A DNA stretch of 64,000 bases from Chamaecyparis obtusa (taxonomy: Eukaryota > Streptophyta > Pinopsida > Cupressales > Cupressaceae): positions 266,001-330,000 of the forward strand of contig BSBK01009270.1 in NCBI GenBank assembly GCA_027943335.1. The letters run 5' to 3'. A program made the translations under genes and the position numbers. Positions 23,291 through 35,737 of the stretch are shown here, one piece after another. How positions within the stretch are numbered: position 1 is the first letter of the stretch; every line of letters begins with the position of its first letter. The notes beneath the pieces are model-generated. The model had not been told where the DNA came from, did no database searches, and was given only the letters and a program-made list of their open reading frames with translations.

Positions 23291-23967
23291 CATTGTACTT
23301 ATCTATGATTGGTAAGTTAATGTATGTAGTGCATAGTAGACTAGACATAGCACATGATGTGGGAATTGTTGCAAGATTTTTTGCAAACCCTAGAAAGTCA
23401 CACATGGTTGCTACAAAAATAATCTTAAGATACCTGAAGAAAATAGAAGATTATGGATTATGGTATCCTAAGGAAGGCAATTTTTAACTCAAAGTCTATA
23501 CCGACGCTGATTGGGCTGGAAATGTGGATGATAGAAAAAGTACCACCAAAGGAGCATTTTTCTTTGGTGAAAGACTTGTTACATTGACAAGTAAGAAGCA
23601 GGCTTGCATTTCTCAGTCTACAGCCAAAGCAGAGTATGTTGTTGCTGCTACAAATTGTTCAAATATTACATATATTAAGCAAGTTCTAGAAGGTGTGAAA
23701 GAGATAATCACTGAGCCGATGATTATATACTGTGATAAAACCAGTGAAATAAACATTTCAAAGAATCCAGTGATGCATTCTAAAACAAAGCATATATCAA
23801 TCAAGTATCACTACTTGAGAGAACAAGTACAGGAGAAGCAAGTTAAGCTAGAGTTTGTTACATCAAAAGAATAACTTGTAGACATATTTACAAAGCCTCT
23901 ACCGAAGGATACATTTGAATACTTGAGGACTAGACTTGGGGTCCATCCCCTGTCTACCGGTCACTAA
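23291..23967 (+). pseudogene. Copia pol, part 2: RT end and RNase H
   Basis: The reading resumes directly after the CACTA element: YLSMIGKLMYVVHSRLDIAH, the conserved C-terminal RT segment. RNase H follows with YTDADWAGNVDDRKSTTKGA (about 23500-23560), SKKQACISQSTAKAEYVVAA (catalytic Glu of the STAEAEY block changed to Lys), and the family-typical tail VDIFTKPLPKDTFEYLRTRLG, ending TAA 23965-23967. Two TAA codons (about 23485 and 23872) stand where Gln is usual (C to T). RNase H would degrade the RNA of the RNA/DNA hybrid during replication. Dead copy. Confidence 0.85.
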
Positions 23968-24510
23968 TGTGATCTGGATGTTGCATTAGCCTAATCTTAT
24001 CAGAAGATCATACATGTCGATGCAACATAGTTCACATTTTGGATAATGTCTAAGGTTGTGAATAATTTGGAGAACTAGAATAGATTGACATATCAGTATA
24101 CAGAGATAAAGAGTATGCACCAGACAACAAAGAGTTACATGGCTACTACAGAGCTATATTTTTATTTGTTTCTTTGGCATTGTTGTCAAAGGGAGAGATA
24201 AACAATATGAAACAATATGCACTGATGAGAACACTGAAACATCTATCTAAGGGAGAGACAAACTGAAAGAAAGGGAGAGCACTGAAGATCAGTTACTGAG
24301 AATAGAAGAAGGAATCCGAGAGCTGAAAAGATCATATATGCAGAATGTCAAAGCTGCATTGCTAATGCTGTTGAGTAACGTAGTGATTAAACATATTAAG
24401 CTAGGGAGATCTTGTAAAACATTTGTTCACAGAGTTGTAGAATGCATGTTTGGTATGCGTATGGTATATTTCATATTACTTGAGTTGTTATCAATGCCAA
24501 AGTGAGAGAT
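23968..24510 (+). other. Copia 3' untranslated region and purine-rich tract
   Basis: Non-coding, with repeated 'gggagagat/acaaactgaaa' phrases. It ends in CCAAAGTGAGAGAT (24497-24510) just before the 3' LTR, the position and form of a plant copia polypurine tract that primes plus-strand DNA. Confidence 0.75.
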
Positions 24511-25221
24511 TGATGAACTGCAATTGATTTAGAACCTAATTGAAGATCTATGATTAGAGATTACCGAGTTGCTGATTAGATATGTAATATGATTAAATTA
24601 TTAATATGTTGTCATTGATGTCAACTAGTCTGACAACACTTATTTTGTAAGTTACTATACCTAAACATCTATAGAAAAGGAGTAAAAGAGATGAAGAACA
24701 AAAATATCTACATGAGGAAGATGTATATGACAAATGACGATAAGGAATACATTGGGTAACGTTTTGATGATTCTATGACCTTATGTTATTGACTTGATTA
24801 TGTTTCATTCATCTATGATAAGGAAAAGAGCTAAAAGACACAAGGCAGTGTGGTCGGTTGATGAAGCATCACAGTATACACCGAGTAGTGTAGTGTATAC
24901 CAAGCATAGTATAAACCAAGCTTGTGTTCACCGACACATTTCTTTGTTAATCGACCAGGAAAAAGGAACTAAAAGATTAATTTAGTAATAAAGGATTGAT
25001 GAGATGGAAAGTACATCAAAATCAGTGATGGAGATAATGTTTATTATGAAGATCAATGGCTAGCATAATTCAAGGAAGATCTAAAGGATGAAATCAAAAT
25101 GTGTTACTGGCACATCAGTCGAGGAAGGTTTAAGAGGCAAAATGAATGAAGCAGAATAAGTGGCAAAATCCAGTGGAGGAAAAGAAAATGGTTTACTTGT
25201 CTATTTAAGAGACTAAGGTTT
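24511..25221 (+). repeat. Copia 3' LTR, left piece
   Basis: Matches 11476-12182 (same opening TGATGAACT). It is interrupted by the gypsy element after 'gactaaggttt', and the last 5 bp (GGTTT, 25217-25221) are the gypsy target duplication. Confidence 0.9.
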
Positions 25222-28200
25222 TGTTATCATTTTATTTGCACTAAATTGATAAATTAAGTGTTTTGCATTGAAATATGAACTTCAAAGGTTGCTGTTTTAA
25301 ATTTCAAAATGTTGTAAAAGTCAAAGAAAAGAAAGTACATGTACAATAAGATGATTCTAAACATCAAACAACATATTATGATACACTTGTTTCAATTTTT
25401 GAGAAAAACAATATTCAGATCTTTGAGCTTAACAGTAAATGAAAGTTATTGCTTACATTTCAGAAAATGAAAGTACAGTTTTAAATTTGCCACACAAGTA
25501 GTGGTTGCCTTTTTAAATGAATAAGAAAAGTACATTTCAAAGGTATAAAATGACAAACCACACACCCCGTGGCTGTAGGTTTTAATGAAAGCATGCATTT
25601 TCAATTTCATGAATTGAATAAAGAAATAAAATGCAAACAAATAAAGAACAATTTACATTTTTGAAAATGTAAATAAGCTGAAAAAGAGATAGGTTAAGCC
25701 CCATTGCTTGGTTGTTTGTTGGAGGTCAAACTTTGCTGCATCTTTGGTTCCACATTTTAAAGTGTTCCAGGTCATCTTGTACATCCTACAAAAGAAGAGA
25801 GATAATATTGGGTCAGTTCATATGAACTAAGCAATAAAGGACGATTAAGTTGTCTAGTTCTCTACTTGATCACATTTTCAGAGATATGAACCAAAAAAAC
25901 AAGTCATAAAGCTGCAAGAAGGAAGGATCATATTACAGAAATATTTTATTTCCTAACATCATTTGTTTCATGTGTAGATATTGGTTTGAAGACTTAGTAG
26001 GTCATTGAAAGGATGTGCATACACTACGCACATGAAACTTTCCGACCGAAGCTATGTAGAGGCGAAGACATGAAGATCGGTGGACTAGAGGAGGCTGTTG
26101 AGGGGGCATTCATAAGTTTCAGGCATGGGACCTTTTGGCCAAATTATGGAGCTGTAAAGATGGGCTGTTGAAGGGACATGACTTTCATCATGAAACCTTC
26201 CAGCCAATTACATCAGGTTACAAGTGTTACAAGAGTTTCTTATTTCATTCTGTAACGGAACAGAGCAGGAAAAAGTGAAAAGGAATTGAGTTTCATGATT
26301 TAAAGTTCACTCATGGGAGTCATGAGCCCGTGCTTGAACCCCATGAAGGATTGTTCAATATGCTAAGAAAAGTAAAAGAACAGAACAAAATTACACACTG
26401 CCAGTGAGATAAGTATTCTAGATACATTTCATAATTAAATAGTATGGTTGTAATTTTTATTCACTGATTGGTATCAGTCATTCTCTATTCTATTGTCAAC
26501 AACTAACCATATGAAGTTACAAATAAGGAATGGCAGTGGTGCTGCTGTTATAATACGCATACATAAGAAATCCTATTGCATTGAATTTGCATAAAGAAAT
26601 TGCATATTTAACAGAATGATCAGGAATAAATAAATGGAAATAAAGTTCAAAGTGTAAATGCATATCAAACATGTGATATTTTTAGTTCAATAGGAAGTGC
26701 TACAATGCTAGTATATAGCGAAGATGCAGACAAAACAATGTATTTCTGATTAAATGATAAACTAGCATTTTATCCTAGGCACACAAACAGTCAGCCTTCA
26801 AGAGATTTATGGTTCAGAGAGACTATATAATGAGAAGCTGAAAATTGAGTAAAATTATGACATTATGTAAATGCATTAAACATTCAAAGTGGGTAATACA
26901 GGTTAGGTGTATGCAAAATACAAAAAAAAAAAAAATAGAGATAGCATGCTACAGGAATCTAGTTGTTTGCAAATAGAAAGGGATAAGTATACAGGTGGCA
27001 TCAACAGATATATTTAGAGCTCTAATTATAAGAATGAAGTCACAGAGATCATTAATGACAAAGTATTCTCAAAGAAACAGATAAAAGGGTCTCAGATTTA
27101 TTAATGCTGAATCAGCCTTCAAGGCAAAGTAATGTTTTTGGTTTGCAATAGTAGGAAGTTAATATTCAGCCACAACAACTGAAGCTATGAGGAACAAGAC
27201 ATTGTCATAGTAATAAAAGGGATCACATGATTGTTATAAAAATAGTGATATTCTATGCATACTACTAACAAACAATCTCTATCTTTTGGGTGCTTTCTTG
27301 AGGTTTTAATTTATGGCATACCATGGTTGTAAGATGGACGTAAGGGTGCATTTTGAAATTCAGTTCCATTGAGTGTCTAAGAAAAAAAAAAGAAAAAAAG
27401 TGACAAGACACTTCAACAAGCATAAATTCATTGTCAAAGGGAGAGAGATATATTTCATTGGTATTATAAATAACAAAGGACAGTGGTAATGCAATATGAA
27501 GACAACGCCTTGAAGATTAAGAATTAATGTTATTGATAGGCATTGAAAATCTGAAAAGGAGTAGCTATAGCATATTCACAATTTTAACAAAGATGAAAGG
27601 TTCACTGTTACAATGAGTTTTCTCTATGCTTCAGAGGGTAATCAAAGGAGGATCATGAATTTATAGTAAGGTCATGAGTATCACAGTCTATAAGAACAAT
27701 GATCAAATAGCAGTGACATTGGCTTTTTGTCAAGACAGTGACATTGAAGGAAGAAGCTATGACTGTCCATACAAGAACAGAGCCACAACAAATGGATGCC
27801 TTGTGAAGGCCATCTTGTGCCATGCAAAATGCAAGAGTGCAGATCATCACAATAGTTAAGTATGAGAACAAATGGTCATCACTACTATCTTGATCAAGAA
27901 ACAATGATAAATAATGTTTGAGACAATGGGTGCATAGAGTTAGAACAGAAAAAGTAATGTATAAGTACATTGTACAATAGAGAGGTTTTATAGAAATTAA
28001 GACATTTCTGATGCAGTATCAAAACCCTTCCTAGGGATAGAATACACCTGTTATGGACTCTAGATACATGAAACAAAACTAAGAAAAGTTATGGCATTGA
28101 TATAAACTGAAAAGAGTAGTCAAGGAACATGAAATGAACAGCAATCATTTTGAAGGTACAGCCATGTAGATATTCAACATGAGTATGCAAAGATGGAGTT

Positions 28201-29215
28201 AACAGAGGTAAATCATAATGTAAACAGAAAGAGAGTCTAAATTTTCATTGGGGAAAAGAAATATATACTCACTTCCAGTTTGTGCATTCAAAGGGAGAAA
28301 AGGAATATAAAAAAAAAATACAATGAAACCCAGATTTTATGCAAGAGTTCTTCAACATTTTTTTTTAGTATGTAGTTCATTTTCAATGTAGCAGTATTTA
28401 TCTACAGTAAAGAAAGAGTACCCAGGTCAAAGAAAAACACATAATATAGCTTCAGTTATGTAAATGGAAAGATGAAGAATGAGTATTAATAGCAGTCAAA
28501 AGGAATGAATACTTTAGCAATGGGATACGGTTCATTTTTTTTTCTAAATGCAACAAATGAAGAATAGGTAATACTTATCTTCAAACAAGGCTGAGCATCA
28601 GTCATAACCATGTATTCACACAAAGTACAAGCTCTTAGTTCATAAATGCTGCCAGAGATGTATTTTTAAAAATGGAAACAGGTATCAAGTCTCCAACAAA
28701 TTCTCATGGCGGCGGCATAGCTTCACGTTTTCTTCCAAAGAGCAAAGGAAATCCTTGCATTTTCTTTTCAAGCATATAAAGAATTACGCTTGCAGAACTG
28801 GAAATAGCCCAAGAGAGATAACGTGAAACCAAGCCTTCAAAGGAATTTCCAGAAGCTTCAGAGAGAACCAGAGATCAAATTGAATAAATTCATGGTGGCA
28901 GCATAGTACTTAGGGTTTCTTCCTCATAAAAATGAAAATGCCTAAGTTTGAAAGATACAAATGAATCATAAACAATGCCTTTCCCATATTGTAAATTATT
29001 TGGAGTCCGCGAGGGGATTGCAGCATACAGAAGTTCCCTCCAAATGCCATGATATGCACAATCACATGCCTCTATCTATGATGAAATAAAGATAGAGATA
29101 TTTGTCTTATAAGGGTCATGTCAACCATAGTGCTGAAATTAGGTTTTCAAAATTTTGGATATATTTTTTTTTTAATATACTAAGCATTTAGGTTTTATAC
29201 ATATTATTTCTTATC

Positions 29216-29340
29216 ATATTTAATTTTAACAATATGTAAATTATACTTCAAAGTTCACTTTAAATTAAATAGATAAGTCATTATCTATTCAATTTAAATA
29301 GAGCTATATTATAATTTATATTGTTAAAATTAAATTTGAT
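29216..29340. repeat. Nested AT-rich hairpin within the gypsy LTR
   Basis: Outer arms TTTAATTTTAACAATATG-TAAATTATA (29219-29245) and TATAATTTATATTGTTAAAATTAAAT (29310-29335). Inner arms AAATTAAATAGATAA (29262-29276) and TTATCTATTCAATTT (29281-29295). The same structure is kept at about 41820-41940 in the other LTR. Could be an old MITE carried by the element or a structural part of U3. Confidence 0.75.
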
Positions 29341-30422
29341 ATTATATTCAATTTATTTAATACTTAATAGAGAACAAACTTTGAACTAAAAAATAAATAT
29401 ATTAAATAGAATTTAATTCTATTTATACATTTATATAGAAGTTTGTTACTTATTAAATATTAAATAGGTTGATTATAGTTTTGAAAAAATATATATATAA
29501 TCTTTGCAAAATATATGAAACAAATAAGTATATAGACAAAGTTGAGATCATCTTTTTGAGAAAATAAGTTTTTTCAGTGATGTTCAATTGTTGAGACAAA
29601 TTAGAGGCTATTTAGGGGCAGTTTGGGTCACCTTGAGTTCCCTTTTGAGTTTTCTATCAGTTGGCATCAGTTGAGAGGTGTTTTTGAGCAGTTCACTCCT
29701 TGTTTCTAGTAGTTAGGCTTTAGTTTTGATAGGCTTTTCCTTCCATATCCGACCCCCCACATATTTGCATGATTTTGGGAGATATGGAGCAGTTTTGAGA
29801 GATTTTTGAGTGGCAGTTTAGTGATACATGACTTGAGGCAGTTATTGGGGCACTTTGACTTCACTTTCTAATAGTTTGACTCATCTTTTTGGAGGATTTT
29901 CTCATGCATACAGATTAGGGTTTTATGACTTCTATTTATTTTATTTTCAGCTGATTATTCAGGATCTTCTTTTGGGCTCACTTGTTTTGTATATCGCAAA
30001 CTTGAGAGAGAATTGTAAGGCATTGTAACAGAGATTTGTTCCAACATTGATAATTTGAGATACATGTTCCTTGCCATTGGTTTTGAGGTGTAATATTATG
30101 AGTTTTATTGCTTTGATGTTGTGTTAGCCTTCATTTAAGCTGCATTCCTTGCTACATTTTAGAATCTTGATACTTGTCATTTTAGGTCTATTGTTTGTGT
30201 CCTAACTTTTGCAACGATTTGGTGAAGCATTATTTCCCTATCTATGAAAAAATATTTCAGGTCCTTACATAGAAACACTTTTTTAGTTGCATGATTGTCT
30301 GGGTATTGAGAACCATAATTATCTTTAAGGATCTTTGCTGAATTAATTCAAGTTACATATCATTTTGGTGCATCACCCTGTTTAGGTTAGAATTCTCTAG
30401 ATTATTTCTTTCACCCTTTTCC

Positions 30423-30430
30423 CTATATAA
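30423..30430 (+). promoter_or_regulatory. Gypsy LTR TATA box
   Basis: CTATATAAATTTGTG is preserved in both LTRs (5' LTR here; 3' LTR near 43028-43036). Best TATA candidate near the LTR 3' end; transcription would begin about 30 bp downstream. Confidence 0.6.
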
Positions 30431-30582
30431 ATTTGTGCACAAGTGATACTCCAAATCTAAGAGGAACCGGCCTAGAATCTGGAGATTCATTCTCTTGCCC
30501 ATCAGTGAGAACGTTTCCATGTTTCAACAGGATAGCTAGATTTGTCATCATGCTATAGGCGCAATCCTGATTGACAACAATT

Positions 30583-30603
30583 TTTGGCATGCCTGGTGGG
30601 ACA
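30583..30603 (+). other. Gypsy primer-binding site region
   Basis: TTTGGCATGCCTGGTGGGAC follows the LTR by a few bases. It has the general form of plant gypsy primer sites (TGGC...GGTGGGAC), but I cannot assign the primer tRNA with certainty. Confidence 0.55.
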
Positions 30604-30760
30604 CAAACTGCTATACAGTTCTTTGGTTTATAAGTTTTTATTGCTATTTTGGTGTAGGCAGCAGTATTTCAGCCTTTTAGAAGGCATTTTTTCTAGCACC
30701 TAGCGACTCTATTTTGAAGGTTTATTGCAGATTCAGTTGAAAATTTAAGGATTTACCCTG

Positions 30761-32831
30761 ATGAGAAGGGACACCTACAAGAGCAAATAATGAAGGATTC
30801 ATTTATCAAGAGCTTCCATCTAACAGAAGAGGAAGCAGATCAGCTAGAAGAAATAGAGCTTCTCAAGCTATAGGAAAATCATCTTCTTTTCAAAGGGGAC
30901 CTGATTTTTCATTATTTGAAAATCCTATCTTTGAAGACCAAGCTGCCATTTCTGAAGAGCACGAGGTAATTATAGAAAATTTCAATTTTCCTGAAGATTT
31001 AAGTGCTATTGACAATTCTAGATCAAAATTACCTATTTTTGAGGAGCATACAAAGGGTCAATCTATTGTTGTAGCATCCACAAGTGGTACTGCTACTCCA
31101 GGATTAAAGACTTATCAAAGAAAAGTAGTTCACACTATTTAGCAGCAAGCACCAGCTCATCAAATGGCAAGAAATCTACCATTTGTGCCTTTCAATGCCG
31201 GCAGCCCTTTACAAATTGGTACTCACCATGACATCCCGCCTGCAGCACTTAAAGGATTGACATATTTTACCGGTGAAAATCATGTTTGAGCAATTGAGCA
31301 TATTAAAGATATTGTTACTCTTTGTGGGTTACATGAAGTCAATCATGATGATGTAGCATTAAAATTATTAGCAGCTTCACTCAAGGGTAAAGCATTAATT
31401 TGGTTTAAAAGTTTACCTGTCAATTCAATTGCTACGTGGGATGCTTTGGGCACTGTTTTAATTAGTAAATTTGAAGATAGATTAGATAATTTATCTTTGG
31501 TAGAATAGTTGACTACAATAAAGAGAAATGTTCATGAGCATATTTCAGATTTCAATTTTTGATTTCAGCGAACTTGGGATAGAATTCCAGCATCTATTAA
31601 GCCATCTAATGACTATGTATTTTTGTTTTATCTAAAGGCTTTTAACAGTGATATTGCACTCATGATACAGTCTATGGGAGGTAATACGTTATCCAATGCT
31701 TATGATATTGTTGTAAGAGCAGAAAATAGCTTGATACAAGCTGGAAAATTACCTCCTAGGCCTCGAATGCCTTATTTTGTAGAGGTACAACTAGTTGTAC
31801 CAGCTATAATTCCACCAATAGTAGTTGTACCACCTATACCAGTGTTACCAGTGCTCAATATGTAGGTTGCAGCAGAAGAGCATTCTGCTACAGCTCCTTT
31901 TAGAAAGCTTAAAGAGAAAAATTTGGAATTAAAGGACAAAAATGACAGCATAATGAGAACGCTGCAAGCTTACGGTAATGAGATCATGAACTTGAAGAGG
32001 CAGCAAGGTCAGTACAATAGACCTCCTCAAGCTTCTTATCAGCATAATAGGCAATTTAATCAAGCATTTGGTTCAAACCAGCCACGCCAAGCTCAGGGTC
32101 AGCAAAGGAATTACAGTCAAAGGACTAATCAGCCTTATAATTACGCAACTTCTAGTACATCCAAAGAGTTGGTAGTTGTTCCTCAGAATAAATATGCACA
32201 AGAGGAGGAGTGGTGTAATACTTGTAATGCAAGCCATTTTTGGCTTGATTGTCCTCATGCGCTTGAAGCTAGATGACAAGATGTTTTGCAAAATCAAATT
32301 GTTAATGTTCAAGGAGATGCTCAAAATCAACAAGTACAACCGCAAGGTAATCCTAATGTTACTCTAATGAATTTTAATGTTGATGAGACTGTTTTAGCAG
32401 CTAATTTTGATTAGAATCAAGTATGGAAGCTTGTATCAGTAGGTACAAGGTCCAAAACAAAGGCTGCAAATGAACAACATCAAGCTGATAAGGTACAACA
32501 GCCTATTGTTATACCACAACAACAAATATTAAAAGGTAAACAACAACAGATTCAAGCTCAGAATGGACCTTCCTAGTCATCACAACTAGCAAAAGAACCG
32601 ACTATTCTAAAACAACAGCAAAAGGTTAGTGCTCAGAGCTTTAATATTGTAGATCATTTAAAGAAGACAAATGTTCTTGTTCCTATTTGGGAGGTTTTAG
32701 GACTTCCAAGTCAAAAAGATATGTTGCAGGAAGCATTGCAAGCATTGACATTGTCGGATGATGCCTTAGATCAGCAAACACCTAAAGTGTTAATAGCTGG
32801 AAATTAGATTTTAAACCAGCAAACACCCAAG
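30761..32831 (+). pseudogene. Gypsy gag
   Basis: Frame 3 reads as one protein from about 30765. ATG 30761 is one base out of frame, so an indel near the start is likely. Core Retrotrans_gag region: LTYFTGENHV, IVTLCGLHEVNHDDVALKLL, ALIWFKSLPVNSIATWDAL (about 31250-31460). Then a Pro-rich linker and a Gln-rich segment. The zinc knuckle is WCNTCNASHFWLDC (about 32208-32252) with spacing C-X2-C-X3-H-X4-C, one residue shorter than the classic CCHC. Stops: TAG 31140, TGA 31287, TAG about 31507 and 31862, TGA 32275, TAG about 32412, 32574 and 32805. Most TAGs lie in Gln-rich contexts. Gag and pol share one frame with no separating stop of their own. Confidence 0.8.
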
Positions 32832-33128
32832 TTGGTAAAACCTCCTCCTTTCTATATTATTGTTATAATAGGGCAGAATTTAGTGCATAATTGTATGATT
32901 GATTTAGGGGCTTCTAGTTCGGTTATGCCAAAGAAGATTGTAGACAAGCTAGGCCTTAAATATGAACCAATTGAAAAAGCGGTTGTTCAACTTGATGGTA
33001 CAGTAGTAGATACAGTTGGGGTGATTAGAAATCTTGATTTAACAATGCATGCTTGTCCTAGTTTTTTAGTACCCATGGACATCTTTATCATAGACTTACC
33101 TCCTAATTTTTCTATATGTTTATCATAA
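32832..33128 (+). pseudogene. Gypsy aspartic protease
   Basis: NCMIDLGASSSVMPKKIVDK (about 32890-32950) holds the active-site D-[TL]-G-A-S in the DLGAS form usual in plant non-chromovirus gypsy elements. The flap and second half (VVQLDGTVVDTVGVI) follow. The frame is the same as gag. The protease would cleave the Gag-Pol polyprotein. A TAA closes the stretch at 33126; translation continues in frame beyond. Confidence 0.8.
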
Positions 33129-33329
33129 GATTTTACTGCTAAAATAGGAGGGTATTTATCAGTAGATTGGTCTCATATGCTATTTCGTACTAGGTATGGT
33201 ACTAAGGTGACTATTCCTTCTGAACCTATTGCAAAATTTTGTATTGAGCCACATGTTAGTAGTGTTGAAAATGGTACAACAATTGTTATTTATGATTAGG
33301 AAGAAATTGATGCTATTCATGAGTCACAA

Positions 33330-33986
33330 ATGCAGGTTGAACAAATTTCTGATATTTTATTAGATACTTGGGCTACTAAAAATGTCATAATTTCTAATGC
33401 ACAAATTGAGCAAACCAGCCTGGGTAACTATGTTATTCACGATACCACAAATTTTATGCTAGCTATTATAAAAGGTACAGGCCTGGATTTGGAACAACCA
33501 ACTAATGTTATCTGGAAGTTGTTTTTTGATGGATCTCACAGCAAAATAGGTGTTGGAGGTGGCTGCATGCTGATTTCACCAGAAAATCAAAGGTATTATG
33601 CTTCCTTTAGATTTACATTTAGTTGCACAAATAACGTGGCTGAATAAGAAGCCCTCATTAATGGATTAAAATGGGCAATTAAAAAGGGAGTTAGTTGTTT
33701 GCAAGTATATGGTGATTCTAAGTTGATTGTAAACCAAGTTGGGAATGTTCATACGGCAAAGAATGATTTATTAAAGAGTTATAGACATGTTGTATGGGAC
33801 TTGATTGAAGGTTTTGAAGCCTTTAATTTACAATCTATTTCTAGAAATGAAAATAAGCATGCTGATAGGCTTGCAGCTATAGGAGCCCAATATGACATAC
33901 GAACAGAAATCAGTAATGATAAAGGGCTAAATTATGTCAAGGTTATTGTTAGACCTGCTATACCTAATAATGCAAATAGTTGGTAG
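33330..33986 (+). pseudogene. Extra RNase H domain located before RT
   Basis: Reads WKLFFDGSHSKIGVGGGCML (about 33511-33570), CTNNVAE then a stop then EALINGLKWAI (33625-33680), VYGDSKLIVNQVG (about 33705-33745) and ISRNENKHADRLAAIG (about 33837-33885). The four acidic positions of RNase H (D, E, D, D) are all present. The form (FDGS.S..G.G.G, NNVAEYEAL, GDSKLI.NQ, N..AD.LA) is the archaeal-like/RVT_3 type found as the additional RNase H of plant Tat elements. There it normally follows the RT-RH block, next to integrase. Here the reverse transcriptase begins about 400 bp downstream. A stop (TAA 33646-33648) replaces the Tyr of NNVAEYEAL. Confidence 0.8.
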
Positions 33987-34109
33987 GTTTTTTAATCTGA
34001 CCAACATATTGTGAATTTTTTGAGAGAAGAGGCTGAGTTTTCACAACCAAATCAGAAAAAATTACAGGAACAATATGAGGACCATATTATTTAGCTGAGA
34101 ACAAATAAG

Positions 34110-35728
34110 ATGCCTAAAGGCCTTGTAACTTTAGAATCCATGTTTGGTACTAACGATGAGTTTAAAAAAGATAAATCCATCTTACAGATCAAGGAAGAAC
34201 ATTACAATGAGGTTGCTATTTCACAAGATAAAGTGCTTAAACTTGGGAAGGTATGTTCTCCTGAAGAACATCAAATCTTTATTAATTTATGCAACGAATT
34301 TCATGATATAATTGCATGGAATTATTCAGATTTGAAGGGATTTGATCCCAATATTTCCCAGCATACAATAGAGTTAGAACCAGATTTTAAACTAGTTAAA
34401 CAAAAGAAGAGGCTTGTAAACCCCAAACTGGAACCCTTAATGATTAAGGAATTGAATAAGTTAATTGAAAGTAATATTATTTTCCAATCAAGCATACTTC
34501 ATGGGTTTCAAATCTGGTACTCGTTAGGAAAAAGAATGGAGAAAGTAGACTTTGTGTTGATTTCTGTGACTTGAACAAGGCTTCATTGAAAGATAGGCAT
34601 CCTTCGCCTTCAATGGAACAAATTTTGCAAGTGGTTTTAGGTTCATAATAGTTTTCATTGCTTGATGGTTTTTTTGGTTACAACCAGATTTTAGTGAAAG
34701 ACGAAGATAGGTTCAAAACAGTGTTCACAACCAAATGGGGAACCATGGCTTATTAGAAGATGCCATTCAGTTTATCCAACACTGGTGCAACATTCCAAAA
34801 AGCCATGGATAAGGCTTTCATAAATCTGATGTACAGGTTTGTGCTGGTTTATTTAGATGACATCACTATTTTTTCAAAGAATTTAGCAGATCACTTTAAA
34901 CATTTAAGGATAATATTTGAGAGATGTAGAGAGTATGGGATTTCACTGAATCCTAAGAAGAGTATATTCATTGTCCATGAAGGTAAGCTAGTAGGATTTA
35001 TTATTTCAAAAGATGGAATAACCATTGAACCTGAAAGGGTGAGTGCTATTTTAGCCCTACCACTTCTAGCCCATAAAAAGGGACTCCAAAGCTTTCTAGG
35101 AAGAATTAATTTTGTAAGGAGATTCATCCCTGATATTGCAAAATTACTAATGCCTCTTACAGCCATGCTTAAGAAAAATATCACTTTCAAATGGACCAAG
35201 GAAGGTAAGCTTAGTTTTGAATTGATTAAAGAAGCTCTAGCTACTGCTCCTACCTTGTTGAATCCAAATTTCTCTAAGGAGTTCATTCTTTATGCATATG
35301 GGAATATAGACAGTATTGCTGCCATGTTAGTACAGAAGAATGATTCAGGATATGAGCAGCCAATAGCATTTTTTAGTCAAGGGTTAAAAGATTATGAACT
35401 ACATTATACCTTTATTGAAAAGCATGTTCTTGCTGTGATTAGAAGTCTTAAAAAATTTAGACATATGCTTTCTAATAACAAGATTAATCTAATGGTTGCT
35501 CATCCTGCTGTTAAAGAATTTTTACTAAATAAGGATTTCAATACAAAAAGAGTAGGCTGGATCACGAAAGCGATGGAATATGACATTGATATTAAGGTTA
35601 CCAAGCTGGTAAGGGGTAGAGGTTTATGTGAACAGCTGGCTGGAAATGGAGATAATACTTTGAATGATAATCCTGAGGTAATTTTGGCCTTACAAGACCA
35701 TGACCAACTTGCTATCCCAAATTTGTAG
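34110..35728 (+). pseudogene. Gypsy reverse transcriptase and canonical RNase H
   Basis: The pre-RT part HTIELEPDFKLVKQKKRLVN is in frame 3. A one-base indel near 34480 shifts to frame 2, where RKKNGESRLCVDFCDLNKAS (34526-34580), FSLLDGFFGYNQI (about 34655-34693) and MPFSLSNTGATFQKAMD (34760) follow. The active site YLDDITIFSK is at about 34850-34880. The thumb region, connection FLGRINFVRRFIPD and RNase H (ILYAYGNIDSIAAMLVQ, PIAFFSQGLKDYELHYTFIEK) continue to TAG 35728. Stops at about 34646-34651 and 34753. The catalytic Asp pair survives. Together with integrase it would have copied and inserted the element. Confidence 0.88.
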
Positions 35729-35737
35729 AATGATTGG

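Larger units (their letters stand above)
25222..30579 (+). repeat. Gypsy 5' LTR (5358 bp)
   Basis: Begins TGTTATCATTTTATT and ends ATTGACAACA; the copy at 37826-43184 has the same ends. By eye the pair differ by a few percent, with small indels (for example 4 bp near 25255). A TATA box CTATATAA lies at 30423-30430, only about 150 bp before the LTR end, so nearly the whole LTR is U3. Short ORFs here occur in both LTRs merely because the LTRs are copies. No recognisable protein domain within. Confidence 0.95.

Noticed and set aside
27653..27970. 105-aa minus-strand ORF present in both gypsy LTRs (also 40258-40575)
   Set aside because: LTRs are copies of one template, so the shared ORF is not independent evidence of selection. 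Composition is Cys/Leu-rich without motif, and an overlapping plus-strand ORF is equally open.
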